Positions 36,794 through 47,000 of a stretch of DNA of 64,000 nucleotides are shown piece by piece. A program made the position numbers and the translations under genes. Source of the DNA: Pristionchus mayeri (lineage: Eukaryota > Nematoda > Chromadorea > Rhabditida > Neodiplogasteridae); the NCBI GenBank assembly GCA_036245805.1, contig BTRK01000001.1, positions 13,578,001 to 13,642,000 on the forward strand, read 5' to 3'. The notes under the pieces are model-generated. The model was not told where the DNA came from and ran no database searches. It saw only the letters and a list, made by a program, of their open reading frames with translations. The first letter of the stretch is position 1; each line of letters opens with the position of its first letter.

Positions 36794-37561
36794 TCAACGA
36801 CGACGTCTTCTGTCTCGTTCCGGAGAACCGCGGGATTCATCGGTCGACGAAGGATACCGGCGACGTCTTCTAAATCCTTCTGAAGTACGAGGGGACGGCG
36901 AAGGTCTGCTGCTTCTACTCATCGGCGTACATTCCTCTCGACGATGACGACATTCCTCATCGGAGGACGATTCCATTTCTGATTCCGATTCCACATCCGA
37001 TTTCGACGAAGCCTCGTCGTCGGTCAACCCGTAAAAGTCCTGATAGCCCCTCGCGCTTTCCATCCAGTCCATATTCCTCGACAACGACCGCCTTCTTATG
37101 GGCCTAATCACCGATCGGCTCCTAGACCGTCTACGCCCTCTCGTTGTCGAGGATCCAGAATCTCGTCGATGACGTCGAGCGGATTCTGGAGACGGACTTC
37201 GTCTGAGCTCTCTGGGATCCAGGCAACGCCCGAGGATCGCCGGATCGTAATCGTGGAGGCGCCTCCAGAGGTCGCGCATAAGGTCGCGATAATCGCTGTT
37301 GCACACTTGAAGTGTCGGAGAGCTATCGGAGAAGGTCGCCCGGATTCTGAATCGCTCTCGACGATGACGATCGTGGCGATCAGGCATTTCGACGTAGACG
37401 TCTTCGTATGGGTACGCGGCATATTCTGATTCTAGTCGATCATCGGAATAAATATAGCGCCGCATCCAGAGGCGTCGCATCAGTTGCCGATAAGTATCGG
37501 CGGCTATAGAATGCCGATGATCGGGAGTGGAGACTACGAAGCGAATGGACATGATCTGCAA
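36794..37561 (-). CDS. Arginine/serine-rich orphan protein, copy 2
   Basis: Single long exon, 255 aa from MQIMSIRF (or 252 from the inner MSIRF, which follows an acceptor TTTGCAG and matches copy 1). Blocks shared with the 198-aa copy: MSIRF, FRIRATFSDSSPTLQV, LWRRLHDYDPAILGRCLDPR, RELRRSPSP, RRRSLSRNMDWM and ARGYQDFYGLTDDE. The C-terminus is longer and more acidic/serine-rich (SDVESESEMESSSDEE) and ends in an RRRRR run. RS dipeptides recall splicing factors but there is no RNA-recognition motif. Selection seems to have kept the motifs while the linkers diverged. Confidence 0.75.
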   Translation of the reverse strand: MQIMSIRFVVSTPDHRHSIAADTYRQLMRRLWMRRYIYSDDRLESEYAAYPYEDVYVEMPDRHDRHRRERFRIRATFSDSSPTLQVCNSDYRDLMRDLWRRLHDYDPAILGRCLDPRELRRSPSPESARRHRRDSGSSTTRGRRRSRSRSVIRPIRRRSLSRNMDWMESARGYQDFYGLTDDEASSKSDVESESEMESSSDEECRHRREECTPMSRSSRPSPSPRTSEGFRRRRRYPSSTDESRGSPERDRRRRR

Positions 37562-38346
37562 AGAATAATTCAGTGTGAGAAGATCGAATGATGGAAGTGG
37601 AGTAGAGGAGGGTCAATCAATCGATCAGTGAAATCGATGAAGGCCATCAACATTTGCATCTACTGCCAGATTTGATAAAAAAATCATTTATTGATCGATT
37701 GATTGGTTGAGGAGGAAAGGAGGAATGGAGTAGAAGTGGTCCGGGAAAGGGCGCACGCTGAGCATAGACGACGCATTATCTGAGGTAATCAATCAATGAA
37801 TTAATATTTATCAGTAAGCTTTGATGCTAGATGCGGAGAGAGTATAGGCGAGTTTTCTGAGTTGAGGCGTAAGGAAGGAGAGAGGAAAATGTGTCGAGAC
37901 GAGAAGTGAGAGACTAATATAGGGTCGATTTTCGAAAAGATTCGCATCAGAGACTGGAGAAGCGAGAGCGATTTTCGAAAGTGATAACGAGTGATTGGAA
38001 AGGAGTATCGATGGCGCGTTGTCCCCTCGTTTCACAAAATTGCTCACACTGACTGGCCCGTGCCATAGCACAAGAAATGAAGAGAGCACGCGACGATTGG
38101 TTGTCACTATATACGAGTGAGTCAGAAGGTGTGCACATTCCGTATGCAAACGCACATAAAGGAAGGAAAATGCATGACGAGGAGAATATTGCTATTTGAA
38201 ACGTCATGCCCAACCGACCCAGTCAGAGTCCTAACTTTTCCTCGGCGGACAACTAAGCCATGTGAATTCATGTATAATTTGTTGGAGGTTCCCTGTCATT
38301 TAATCTCTAAACAGCTTCATTATATCCAAATGTTCCATATTCGGCC
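37562..38346. other. Upstream region of RS-type gene 2
   Basis: Contains the shared promoter block (37912-37990) and AAATTGCTCACACTGACTGG near 38036. Frames on the minus strand (37811-38155, 37947-38213) are not supported. Confidence 0.4.
37912..37990 (-). promoter_or_regulatory. Conserved promoter block of RS-type gene 2
   Basis: Aligns with 17469-17547: TAATATAG, TTCGAA, GATTCGCATC, AAGCGA, TTCGAA, GTGATAA in the same order and spacing. It lies about 350 bp upstream of the start codon. Confidence 0.55.
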
Positions 38347-39408
38347 TGTTTAATCTGTCAGAAATGTGCGAGAAAAAGTTGCGTAAAAAGTTCGCGAACT
38401 TCTGATTCTCTTCATTTCGCATGCTCTCTCTCTTTCTCTAACCAGGTCGATGAAAAGTTCACGAACTTTTCGACGAACTGTGTTCGAAAATCATACTTTT
38501 CTTTTGTTTTACTTACTTTTATAAACTATTTTTGCTTTTAACTTATGATTTCTTATAATGACAACCTTCCCTTAGCTGGAATAGCTTCAGAATACAGCGT
38601 AGTGAAAGTAAACAGGGTTGGAGTATTTTTTTCGAAAATGGGTCACCACTTTCCCCACCCTGTAATGTCAAGCTATTCCATCAGAGGGAAGGTTGTTCTT
38701 ATACGCAGTCATAATTTAAGAGCAAAAATAATTGATAAAAATAAGTAAAACAAAAGAAAAGTACGAATTTCGAACGAATTAATGCCGGTTTTTAACGAAC
38801 TTTTCAAGGAGCTGCGTGAAAAGTTAGAGAAAGGCGAGAGAGCACGCATTCTTGAGAGATGGAAAAGGAAGTAAACAACCACTGCTTCCTTTTCCCTCTC
38901 TCAAGAACGCGTGCTCTCTCGCCTTTCTCTAACTTTTCACGCAGCTCCTTGAAAAGTTCACGAACTTTTCGACGAACTATGTTCGAAATTCGTACTTTTC
39001 TTTTGTTTTACTTATTTTTATCAATTATTTTTGCTTTCAACTTATGACTGCTTATAAGAACAACCTTCCCTCTGATGGAATAGCTTGACATTACAGGGTG
39101 GGGAAAGTGGTGACCCATTTTCGAAAAAAATACTCCAACCCTGTTTACTTTCACTACGCTGTATTCTGAAGCTATTCCAGCTAAGGGAAGGTTGTCATTA
39201 TAAGAAGTCATAAGTTAAAAGCAAAAATAGTTTATAAAAATAAGTAAAACAAAAGAAAAGTATGATTTTCGAACATAGTTCGTCGAAAAGTTCGTGAACT
39301 TTTCAACGACCTGGTTAGAGAAAGAGAGAGAGTACACGAACAGGAGAGAATCAGAAGTTCGCGAACTTTTTACGCAACTTTTCTCGCACATTTCTGACAG
39401 ATTAAACA
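38347..39408. mobile_element. Palindromic foldback element P3 with nested palindromes
   Basis: A 1.06-kb palindrome with ends TGTTTAATCTGTCAGAAATG and its complement, centre near 38880. Each arm itself contains a smaller inverted repeat (ACAACCTTCCCT...AGGGAAGGTTGT) and several AAGTTCGNGAACTT palindromes. The identical frames at 38545-38748 (+) and 39008-39211 (-) are a consequence of the symmetry. Confidence 0.75.
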
Positions 39409-39526
39409 AACCGATTGTGTTTTGTTGACGGCATTGTGGCGAGAAAATTCAAAGAAACAACGCTTCAACGACTAACAATTTCATCTGCGCACAACATTCG
39501 AACAGACCAATCACACATCATTCCAT

Positions 39527-41787
39527 TCAAATTTCTTCAGTGCGAAGTATGATCATAGCTTCCCTGGGTGCCTTGTTAAATTTAATGGCGCATCTTTCAT
39601 ATCGGAAATGCTCCGAATTCCAAGTTTTGCTGATAAATGTGAACTGAAATTGCAAAGCTCGGTCTAAAGTATAGGATAATTAGGCGATTTCCGAGACTAT
39701 AATATGAACATTTACCTCTCCATAGGTTTCAAACTCGAATCCTTCCCCGAAAATGTTCGGAATTTTCAGCTCCAGCAAACACATGTCAAGATTAGAATTG
39801 GAGATGAACATCTTGACACTTCTGTGATCGGCATCGGTAGATATTATCTGAACATTTTTTTTCAATTTCATGACTTAGCTTCAATCTATATTTATCTTAC
39901 CTTCAATGACAGGATGTACAGATGAAAACAGACAAAATCGAAAATATAATTCTAACCTTCACAACTTTCATCAGGTCATTCGAAGCAATGGTCGCCTTCC
40001 AAACATACGTATGCTTATGTTTCTCCGCGAGCTTTACGAGTAATTCAGAGGACATCTAAGTAATGAATTTAAACAAAATTTAAAATTAAAAAAAAAATAA
40101 TAATAATATATTTGTTCGAAATTTTTGTCCGAATTCAGAAACATTAGGACATACTAGTGGCTACCTACCTCGGTGTCATTCATTATGCTGAAACTGCAAT
40201 ACAATAATACAATATTTATCTGTTGTCGCTTTCTGGGCGCAGATCAAGATGCGGGGTCAGAAAAGGTCGTTCTTCTCATTGCAAGATTGTCATTTGCGGT
40301 GCGCTTGCGAGAGGATGTTGGATTGCATTGCATAGATAGGATCTCACTATAGGTGGAAAACGAAGCCTTGCGTGCTCTAGAATCTTCTCTGCTCGAATCC
40401 TCAAGACTCGATCATCAATCTTTCAACGAGATGATCGAGCCTAGATTCTGACGAACCAAACATCTTAGTAGGTCATACCCATCACACGTTGACCACTCCG
40501 GCTTGGATGGGGATTCTTTTCTTGATGAGTCGAAGGCGGAAGCGAGGGGTATTAGGGGAAACCATTCCAAATCAGAGAGAAATTGGGGAAGGACCGCTCG
40601 CGACGACTAACAAGGAATGGAATGAAACTGCACATCGGCTGAATTTCCAACAGTTCCGTTTCATTTGGATTGTACCCATTGCAAATAACCATAGAATGGT
40701 TACTTTTGGGAAATGCCGCGGTAAAACGATGTGTACTGAATTGATCACACTGCTATTTTAAATGTAGAAGAAAACATGTACCAATAGAGTATTTCTGCAC
40801 CGGAAACAACCGGTTTAGAGTGTTTATACAATCGAGATACCCAATTTCTAATTATATTCTCACCTTTCCAGTTGCTTTTTTGAATAGACTCGGAAGCAAA
40901 GTTCATTGATAGTGAACTTCACGAGGACCTTTTTCAGGAATTTTATCGCAAATGGGTCAACCTGAAATACATTTTACTTTTTTGTAATTTCTAATCTGTA
41001 CCTGAATTGTGAGTTTTTCGATGGAAATGCGATGAAACATTCGATGTATAATGTAGGTACACTCCTTAAGTTCTTTCTCATTGCAATGAATTATAGGACC
41101 GCTGCCGATTTTAATGATGATTCTGAAACGTATGATTAACAATCTGATTAAATTTTTGTAACGTAAGCGTCTTTTCTTGACACTATGTTGGTCGGATGAG
41201 AACTGTGATGTCATGCCACCTTTGGTAGATCAAAGGCGGCATGATGTTATAGTTCTCATCAGACCTGGTACCCTTTTATCTGTAAACCTCACTTGTTGGG
41301 GCGCCATTCAGTCGCAATGGATGCATTGTCGAAGTAACCAGCATGTGTTGTAGCAAAGAGTTTCTTGAAATCACTGAAAATACAACAAACCTAAACGCGT
41401 TTTTTTCGAAATGAGCTGGATATTAGAGAGCACCCTCAGCGGGCCCTAGGCCGGATGAGAACCTTCGGAAGAGAACCAAAAAAACATCCTTCTAAAGTAT
41501 GTTCACAGCAAGTTCCCAAAGTGTCAAAAATGCTTATATGAACAGAAGAGTCCATTTTTTGGTTCTCATCCGGTGGTTTCTCATCTGACATAGTGCGCCC
41601 CCCAGGGACCGGCTATCTATCGAATGGCGAAACTGCAAATTTCGGGCACTATGCTAACAAAATTCGGAGCCCAAAGAGGAAGAACTCGTGCGAACCGGCA
41701 CGTTAGACGGAGCCTCAGCCGATCGTCAATGTCCATCTTCCTCATCAACTCGCGAAGAAAAACATCGGGAAGAGAGAAGAAATCCAT
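39527..41787 (-). CDS. F-box protein, complete eight-exon gene
   Basis: Exons (minus): 41787-41696, 41373-41293, 41122-41002, 40961-40864, 40187-40169, 40055-39957, 39847-39716, 39643-39527. All phases match and give 252 aa ending in TGA. MDFFSLPDVFLRELMRKM and RLRLRLTCRDFKKLF form a clear F-box across the first splice, followed by THAGYFD. The C-terminal part (IIIKIGSGP, MSSELLVKLAEKHKHTYVWK, GFEFETYGE, FRYERCAIKFNKAPREAM) fits the variable target-binding domain of nematode F-box proteins. It should bind Skp1 in an SCF ubiquitin ligase. Exon 5 is only 19 nt, with an alternative acceptor 6 nt upstream. An in-frame ATG at 41862 would add 25 residues. Introns 1 and 2 contain hairpin MITEs. Confidence 0.78.
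41181..41280. repeat. Hairpin MITE, copy 2 (intron 2 of the F-box gene)
   Basis: A stem of about 30 bp (GATGAGAACTGTGATGTCAT on one side) with a six-base loop. Shares CAAAGGCGGCATGA and CACTATGT-type ends with the copy at 32021. Confidence 0.6.
41441..41612. repeat. TIR element in intron 1 of the F-box gene
   Basis: CCGGATGAGAACC and GGTTCTCATCCGG face each other, with outer GATGAGAA/TTCTCATC and ACATAGTGC sequences like the hairpin at 41181-41280. Same MITE family, with a longer spacer. Confidence 0.5.
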
Positions 41788-42798
41788 AGTGGTGCGAAAG
41801 ACTGAGCGTGGGAATATTAATTGCTTGCTCGCTACTAAAGTTCGAGAAACGATGCCATACACTCGATATACAATCGATCGCCGATCGACCGGTCTATGGA
41901 TAGAGGTAATGTAAAGGTAAAGGTGTTAGGCGTATTTCCACGCAAAGCTGGCTGTGCCACCCCATCGTCTATGTACCAACAAGGGCCTTTCCTGAAACCA
42001 GTGGCCTGTTACGCGACTTCAAGCGGCCCGTGATGTGTGCACGTGGTTGGGGATTTTTTTGGTTTTTTTTCAACGATTGTTTTGCTCAGTACAACATAGC
42101 GTCCTTTGAATACTTTACTCGTCCTTTAAATTTGCTCAATAATGACAAAAATAACATGCGGATGAATCAAATTAAAATTAAAATTTAATTCAATGAATGA
42201 ATCGAACCATCGATTCATCGAGAACCGATGAGAGGGCACAAAAAGGGGATCGATTTGTCATCACGTGTAAAGACACAAGCGGTGACAAATCGCTTGGAAT
42301 AAAGTAAAGTAATAGTGTGAAGGGAACCCGAAGTACGAAATCTAGGGTTTAACGATTATTGCACATGATCGTCATTTGCGAATAAGAAGGCTAAAGATAG
42401 CGAAAAAACGGAGATAATGGTCGGAAAAGAATTGAAATGATTCGCAATCGAATGATGACTTTCGTTTTACGTGCGTCATGCATGTGTGCAAATATATGCC
42501 AGTATTTCAACATGAAAATCGTGCGAATATATACAAATCGCGTAATTACGTTACATCATCATACCATTTTCGACGGGAAACTCCCCCCCCCCCTCAAATA
42601 GCAAAATGAGTTTCTGCAGAATCTGGGAAATGCCGATTTCTGTGTTTCGTGCGTTTTAGTGCCTAGTGGGACACTTTCACACACTTTTTAGCCGGAAATA
42701 ATACAGAACGAGAGAGCGCTTCAAGCAATGTTTCATTGCTCACTGCTGATTAAATCCCTCGAGGTACGGTTTAACGAGTCAAGGATCCAAACACCGCA
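41788..42798. other. Intergenic region
   Basis: No exon seen. 41898-42050 (GTAAAGGTAAAGGTGTTAGG...) has the look of a dispersed repeat end but cannot be classified. A run of about 11 C occurs at 42583. Confidence 0.4.
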
Positions 42799-42936
42799 AT
42801 GTGGCAATGGGAAAAACAACAGTTATATTTGATGAAAAATGTAAGCAAAGAAGTGCCCGGCTTCAAGTACAACCGTGTGGCTGGAAAGCTGACTAAGGGT
42901 AGGCTGAAAGGAATGATGAAAGGCGGAGTGGGACAG
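42799..42936 (+). CDS. Hypothetical first exon
   Basis: ATG at 42799 opens 46 codons (MWQWEKQQLYLMKNVSKEVP ... MMKGGVGQ) ending at a GTGCGT donor in phase 0. Basic, protein-like composition. No downstream partner exon is found before the satellite. Unrecognised. Confidence 0.3.
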
Positions 42937-43008
42937 GTGCGTCAATAAAATTTGATTTTAATGTGAGGTAATCGAAAGAATTGACTTCTGACAAATATTT
43001 GTATTACT

Positions 43009-43200
43009 GTTAAATCCTCGACATCGAGGTCGTCTCTCTTCCTCCGATGAGGAGCTCCAGTCACACGACGATGAGTCAGAATCTGAATCTGAATCAGATT
43101 CCGAACGGTCCGTCTACCCATAAAAGTCCCTCAATCCCCGTTGTGCCAGCATCGAATACTACATTCCAGTTTCTTCTCGTCTCCAAGCAGGTTTAAACGG
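43009..43200 (-). pseudogene. Decayed third copy of the RS-type gene
   Basis: On the minus strand the frame reads AQRGLRDFYG, then a stop (TAG), then TDRSESDSDSDSDSSS and EEERRPRCRG. This matches the ARGYQDFYG + acidic/serine tail of the two intact copies. A second in-frame stop lies just upstream. The N-terminal half is not found. Confidence 0.55.
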
Positions 43201-43274
43201 CAACGGACTTATGCAGCTACTACTACTACTGCCGGCTCTGTACCGTTTCGGGGGACAAAAGAGGTGTTTGTGGA

Positions 43275-43365
43275 CGGGAGTCCACTGTAATTCTGATACG
43301 TCCACTGTAATTCTGATACGTCCACTGTATTTCTGATACGTCCACTGTAGTTCTGGACCCTCCAA
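43275..43365 (+). repeat. 20-bp tandem repeat, array 1
   Basis: About four copies of GTCCACTGTAATTCTGATAC. The flank CTGTACCGTTTCGGGGGACA (43231-43255) recurs inverted near 43990. Confidence 0.85.
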
Positions 43366-43916
43366 ATGGTTTTCCATGTCTGAGTGTGTTAGCTCGATAG
43401 CGCATTGTGCCTATTATATATGCACTCTGCAACTCCGTCGCAAAAGGCTTCCCCGTAACTGAACTTGTAGTGTTCCTTCAGTTGCTCTTCGTCTTTCCCT
43501 TTTATTTATTTTCATTGATAAGCTAAATCAGCCGATAAAAGGAGGAATAAAGTGGGGAATTCCTTGACTCAGCGCAGTAAACATAAAGAAAGAGAGTAGC
43601 TCTGATTCCCTAGAATTTCCCAATGCTTATTTTGGCGTTTTAGAGCTCGTAGAAGCTGTTGGACGCATTGATTCGAATGGGAAAGTTACAATTGTTAGGG
43701 TGTTTCACGGTTAGAGAAACGAGAGAACGAAGCTAGCATATGCTGACACGGTGTGTAAGCTTATGTGCCCGTTTGCGTAAGAATCGGACAATTCTGAGCA
43801 TATTTGACATCGTCCAAAAATGTCAAATCGACGAAACATTGTCACTTGGGGTTTTCTGGCATGCTGATGACGATAGTCATACTCATTTTGCTCGAATATA
43901 GGTCGTTGGCTCCAGA

Positions 43917-43970
43917 TACGTCCACTGTAATTCTGATACGTCCACTGTGATTCTGATACGTCCACTCAAA
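43917..43970 (+). repeat. 20-bp tandem repeat, array 2
   Basis: About three copies of the same 20-bp unit, directly before the palindrome GGGACAGACATCGATCTGTCCC-like sequence at 43974 and the satellite boundary. Confidence 0.85.
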
Positions 43971-44030
43971 CGGGACAGACATCGATCTGTCCCCCAAACG
44001 GTACAGAGCCCTACTGCCTTCCGTGGAGCT

Positions 44031-47000
44031 GTTGTGTGGACTGCACACCTTTCTCATTTTGAGAAATTCCCTCATTGATCCTTTTGTGTGGACTGCACTC
44101 CTTTCTCATTTTGTAAAATTCCCTCAATGACCCTGTTGTGTGGACTGCACTCCTTTCTCATTTTGTGAAATTCCCTCATTGATCCTGTTGTGTGGACTGC
44201 AATCCTTTCTCATTTTGTGGAATTCCCTCAATGACCCTGTTGTGTGGACTGCACTCCTTTCTCATTTTGTGAAATTCCCTCAATGATCCTGTTGTATGGA
44301 CTGCACTCCTTTCTCATTTTGAAAAATTCCCTCATTGATCTTTTTCTGTGGACTGCACTCCTTTCTCATTTTGTGAAATTCCCTCATTGATCATGTTGTG
44401 TGGACTGCACTCCTTTCTCATTTAGTGAAATTCCCTCAATGACCCTGTTGTGTGGACTGCACTCCTTTCTCATTTTGTGAAATTCCCTCAATGACCCTGT
44501 TGTGTGGACTGCACTCCTTTCTCATTTTGTGAAATTCCCTCAATGATCCTTTTGTGTGGACTGCACTCCTTTCTCATTTTGAGAAATTCCCTCATTGATC
44601 CTGTTGTGTGGACTGCACTCCTTTCTCATTTTGTGAAATTCCCTCAATGATCCTGTTGTGTGGACTGCACTCCTTTCTCATTTTGAGAAATTCCCTCATT
44701 GATCCTTTTGTGTGGACTGCACTCATTTCCCATTTTGTGAAATTCCCTCAATGACCCTGTTGTGTGGACTGCACTCCTTTCTCATTTTGTGAAATTCCCT
44801 CAATGACCCTGTTGTGTGGACTGCACTCCTTTCTCATTTTGTGAAATTCCCTCAATGATCCTTTTGTGTGGACTGCACTCCTTTCTCATTTTGAGAAATT
44901 CCCTCATTGATCCTGTTGTGTGGACTGCACTCCTTTCTCATTTTGTGAAATTCCCTCAATGACCCTGTTGTGTGGACTGCACTCCTTTCTCATTTTGAGA
45001 AATTCCCTCATTGATCCTTTTGTGTGGACTGCACTCATTTCCCATTTTGTGAAATTCCCTCAATGACCCTGTTGTGTGGACTGCACTCCTTTCTCATTTT
45101 GTGAAATTCCCTCAATGATCCTGTTGTGTGGACTGCACTCCTTTCTCATTTTGAGAAATTCCCTCATTGATCCTGTTGTGTGGACTGCACTCCTTTCTCA
45201 TTTTGTGAAATTCCCTCAATGACCCTGTTGTGTGGACTGCACTCCTTTCTCATTTTGAGAAATTCCCTCATTGATCCTTTTGTGTGGACTGCACTCATTT
45301 CCCATTTTGTGAAATTCCCTCAATGACCCTGTTGTGTGGACTGCACTCCTTTCTCATTTTGTGAAATTCCCTCAATGATCCTGTTGTGTGGACTGCACTC
45401 CTTTCTCATTTTGTGAAATTCCCTCAATGATCCTTTTGTGTGGACTGCACTCCTTTCTCATTTTGTGAAATTCCCTCAATGATCCTTTTGTGTGGACTGC
45501 ACTCCTTTCTCATTTTGAGAAATTCCCTCATTGATCCTGTTGTGTGGACTGCACTCCTTTCTCATTTTGTGAAATTCCCTCAATGACCCTGTTGTGTGGA
45601 CTGCACTCCTTTCTCATTTTGAGAAATTCCCTCATTGATCCTTTTGTGTGGACTGCACTCATTTCCCATTTTGTGAAATTCCCTCAATGACCCTGTTGTG
45701 TGGACTGCACTCCTTTCTCATTTTGTGAAATTCCCTCAATGATCCTGTTGTGTGGACTGCACTCCTTTCTCATTTTGAGAAATTCCCTCATTGATCCTGT
45801 TGTGTGGACTGCACTCCTTTCTCATTTTGTGAAATTCCCTCAATGACCCTGTTGTGTGGACTGCACTCCTTTCTCATTTTGAGAAATTCCCTCATTGATC
45901 CTTTTGTGTGGACTGCACTCATTTCCCATTTTGTGAAATTCCCTCAATGACCCTGTTGTGTGGACTGCACTCCTTTCTCATTTTGTGAAATTCCCTCAAT
46001 GATCCTGTTGTGTGGACTGCACTCCTTTCTCATTTTGTGAAATTCCCTCAATGATCCTTTTGTGTGGACTGCACTCCTTTCTCATGTTGTGAAATTCCCT
46101 CATTGATCCTTTTGTGTGGACTGCACTCCTTTCTCATTTTGTGAAATTCCCTCAATGATCCTGTTGTGTGGACTGCACTCCTTTCTCACTTTGTGAAATT
46201 CCCTCAATGACCCTGTTGTGTGGACTGCACTCCTTTCTCATTTTGTGAAATTCCCTCAATGACCCTGTTGTGTGGACTGCACTCCTTTCTCATTTTGTGA
46301 AATTCCATCAATGATCCTGTTGTATGGACTGCACTCCTTTCTCATTTTGAGAAATTCCCTCAATGACCCTGTTGTGTGGACTGCACTCCTTTCTCATTTT
46401 GTGAAATTCCCTCAATGATCCTGTTGTGTGGACTGCACTCCTTTCTCATTTTGAGAAATTCCCTCAATGACCCTGTTGTGTGGACTGCACTCCTTTCTCA
46501 TTTTGTGAAATTCCCTCAATGATCCTGTTGTGTGGACTGCACTCCTTTCTCATTTTGAGAAATTCCCTCATTGATCCTGTTGTGTGGACTGCACTCCTTT
46601 CTCATTTTGTGAAATTCCCTCAATGACCCTGTTGTGTGGACTGCACTCCTTTCTCATTTTGTGAAATTCCCTCAATGATCCTGTTGTGTGGACTGCACTC
46701 CTTTCTCATTTTGAGAAATTCCCTCATTGATCCTTTTGTGTGGACTGCACGCCTTTCTCATTTTGTGAAATTCCTTCAATGATCCTGTTGTATGGACTGC
46801 ACTCCTTTCTCATTTTGAAAAATTCCCTCATTGATCCTTTTGTGTGGACTGCACTCCTTTCTCATTTTGTGAAATTCCCTCAATGATCCTGTTGTGTGGA
46901 CTGCACTCCTTTCTCATTTTGAGAAATTCAATCATTGACCCTTTTGTGTGGACTGCACTCCTTTCTCATTTTGTGAAATTCCCTCAATGACCCTGTTGTG

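Noticed and set aside
38545..39211. Two identical 67-aa proteins on opposite strands
   Set aside because: They are the two arms of palindrome P3; the same explanation holds for the mirrored frames in P1 (3011-3589 and 8807-9385) and P2.
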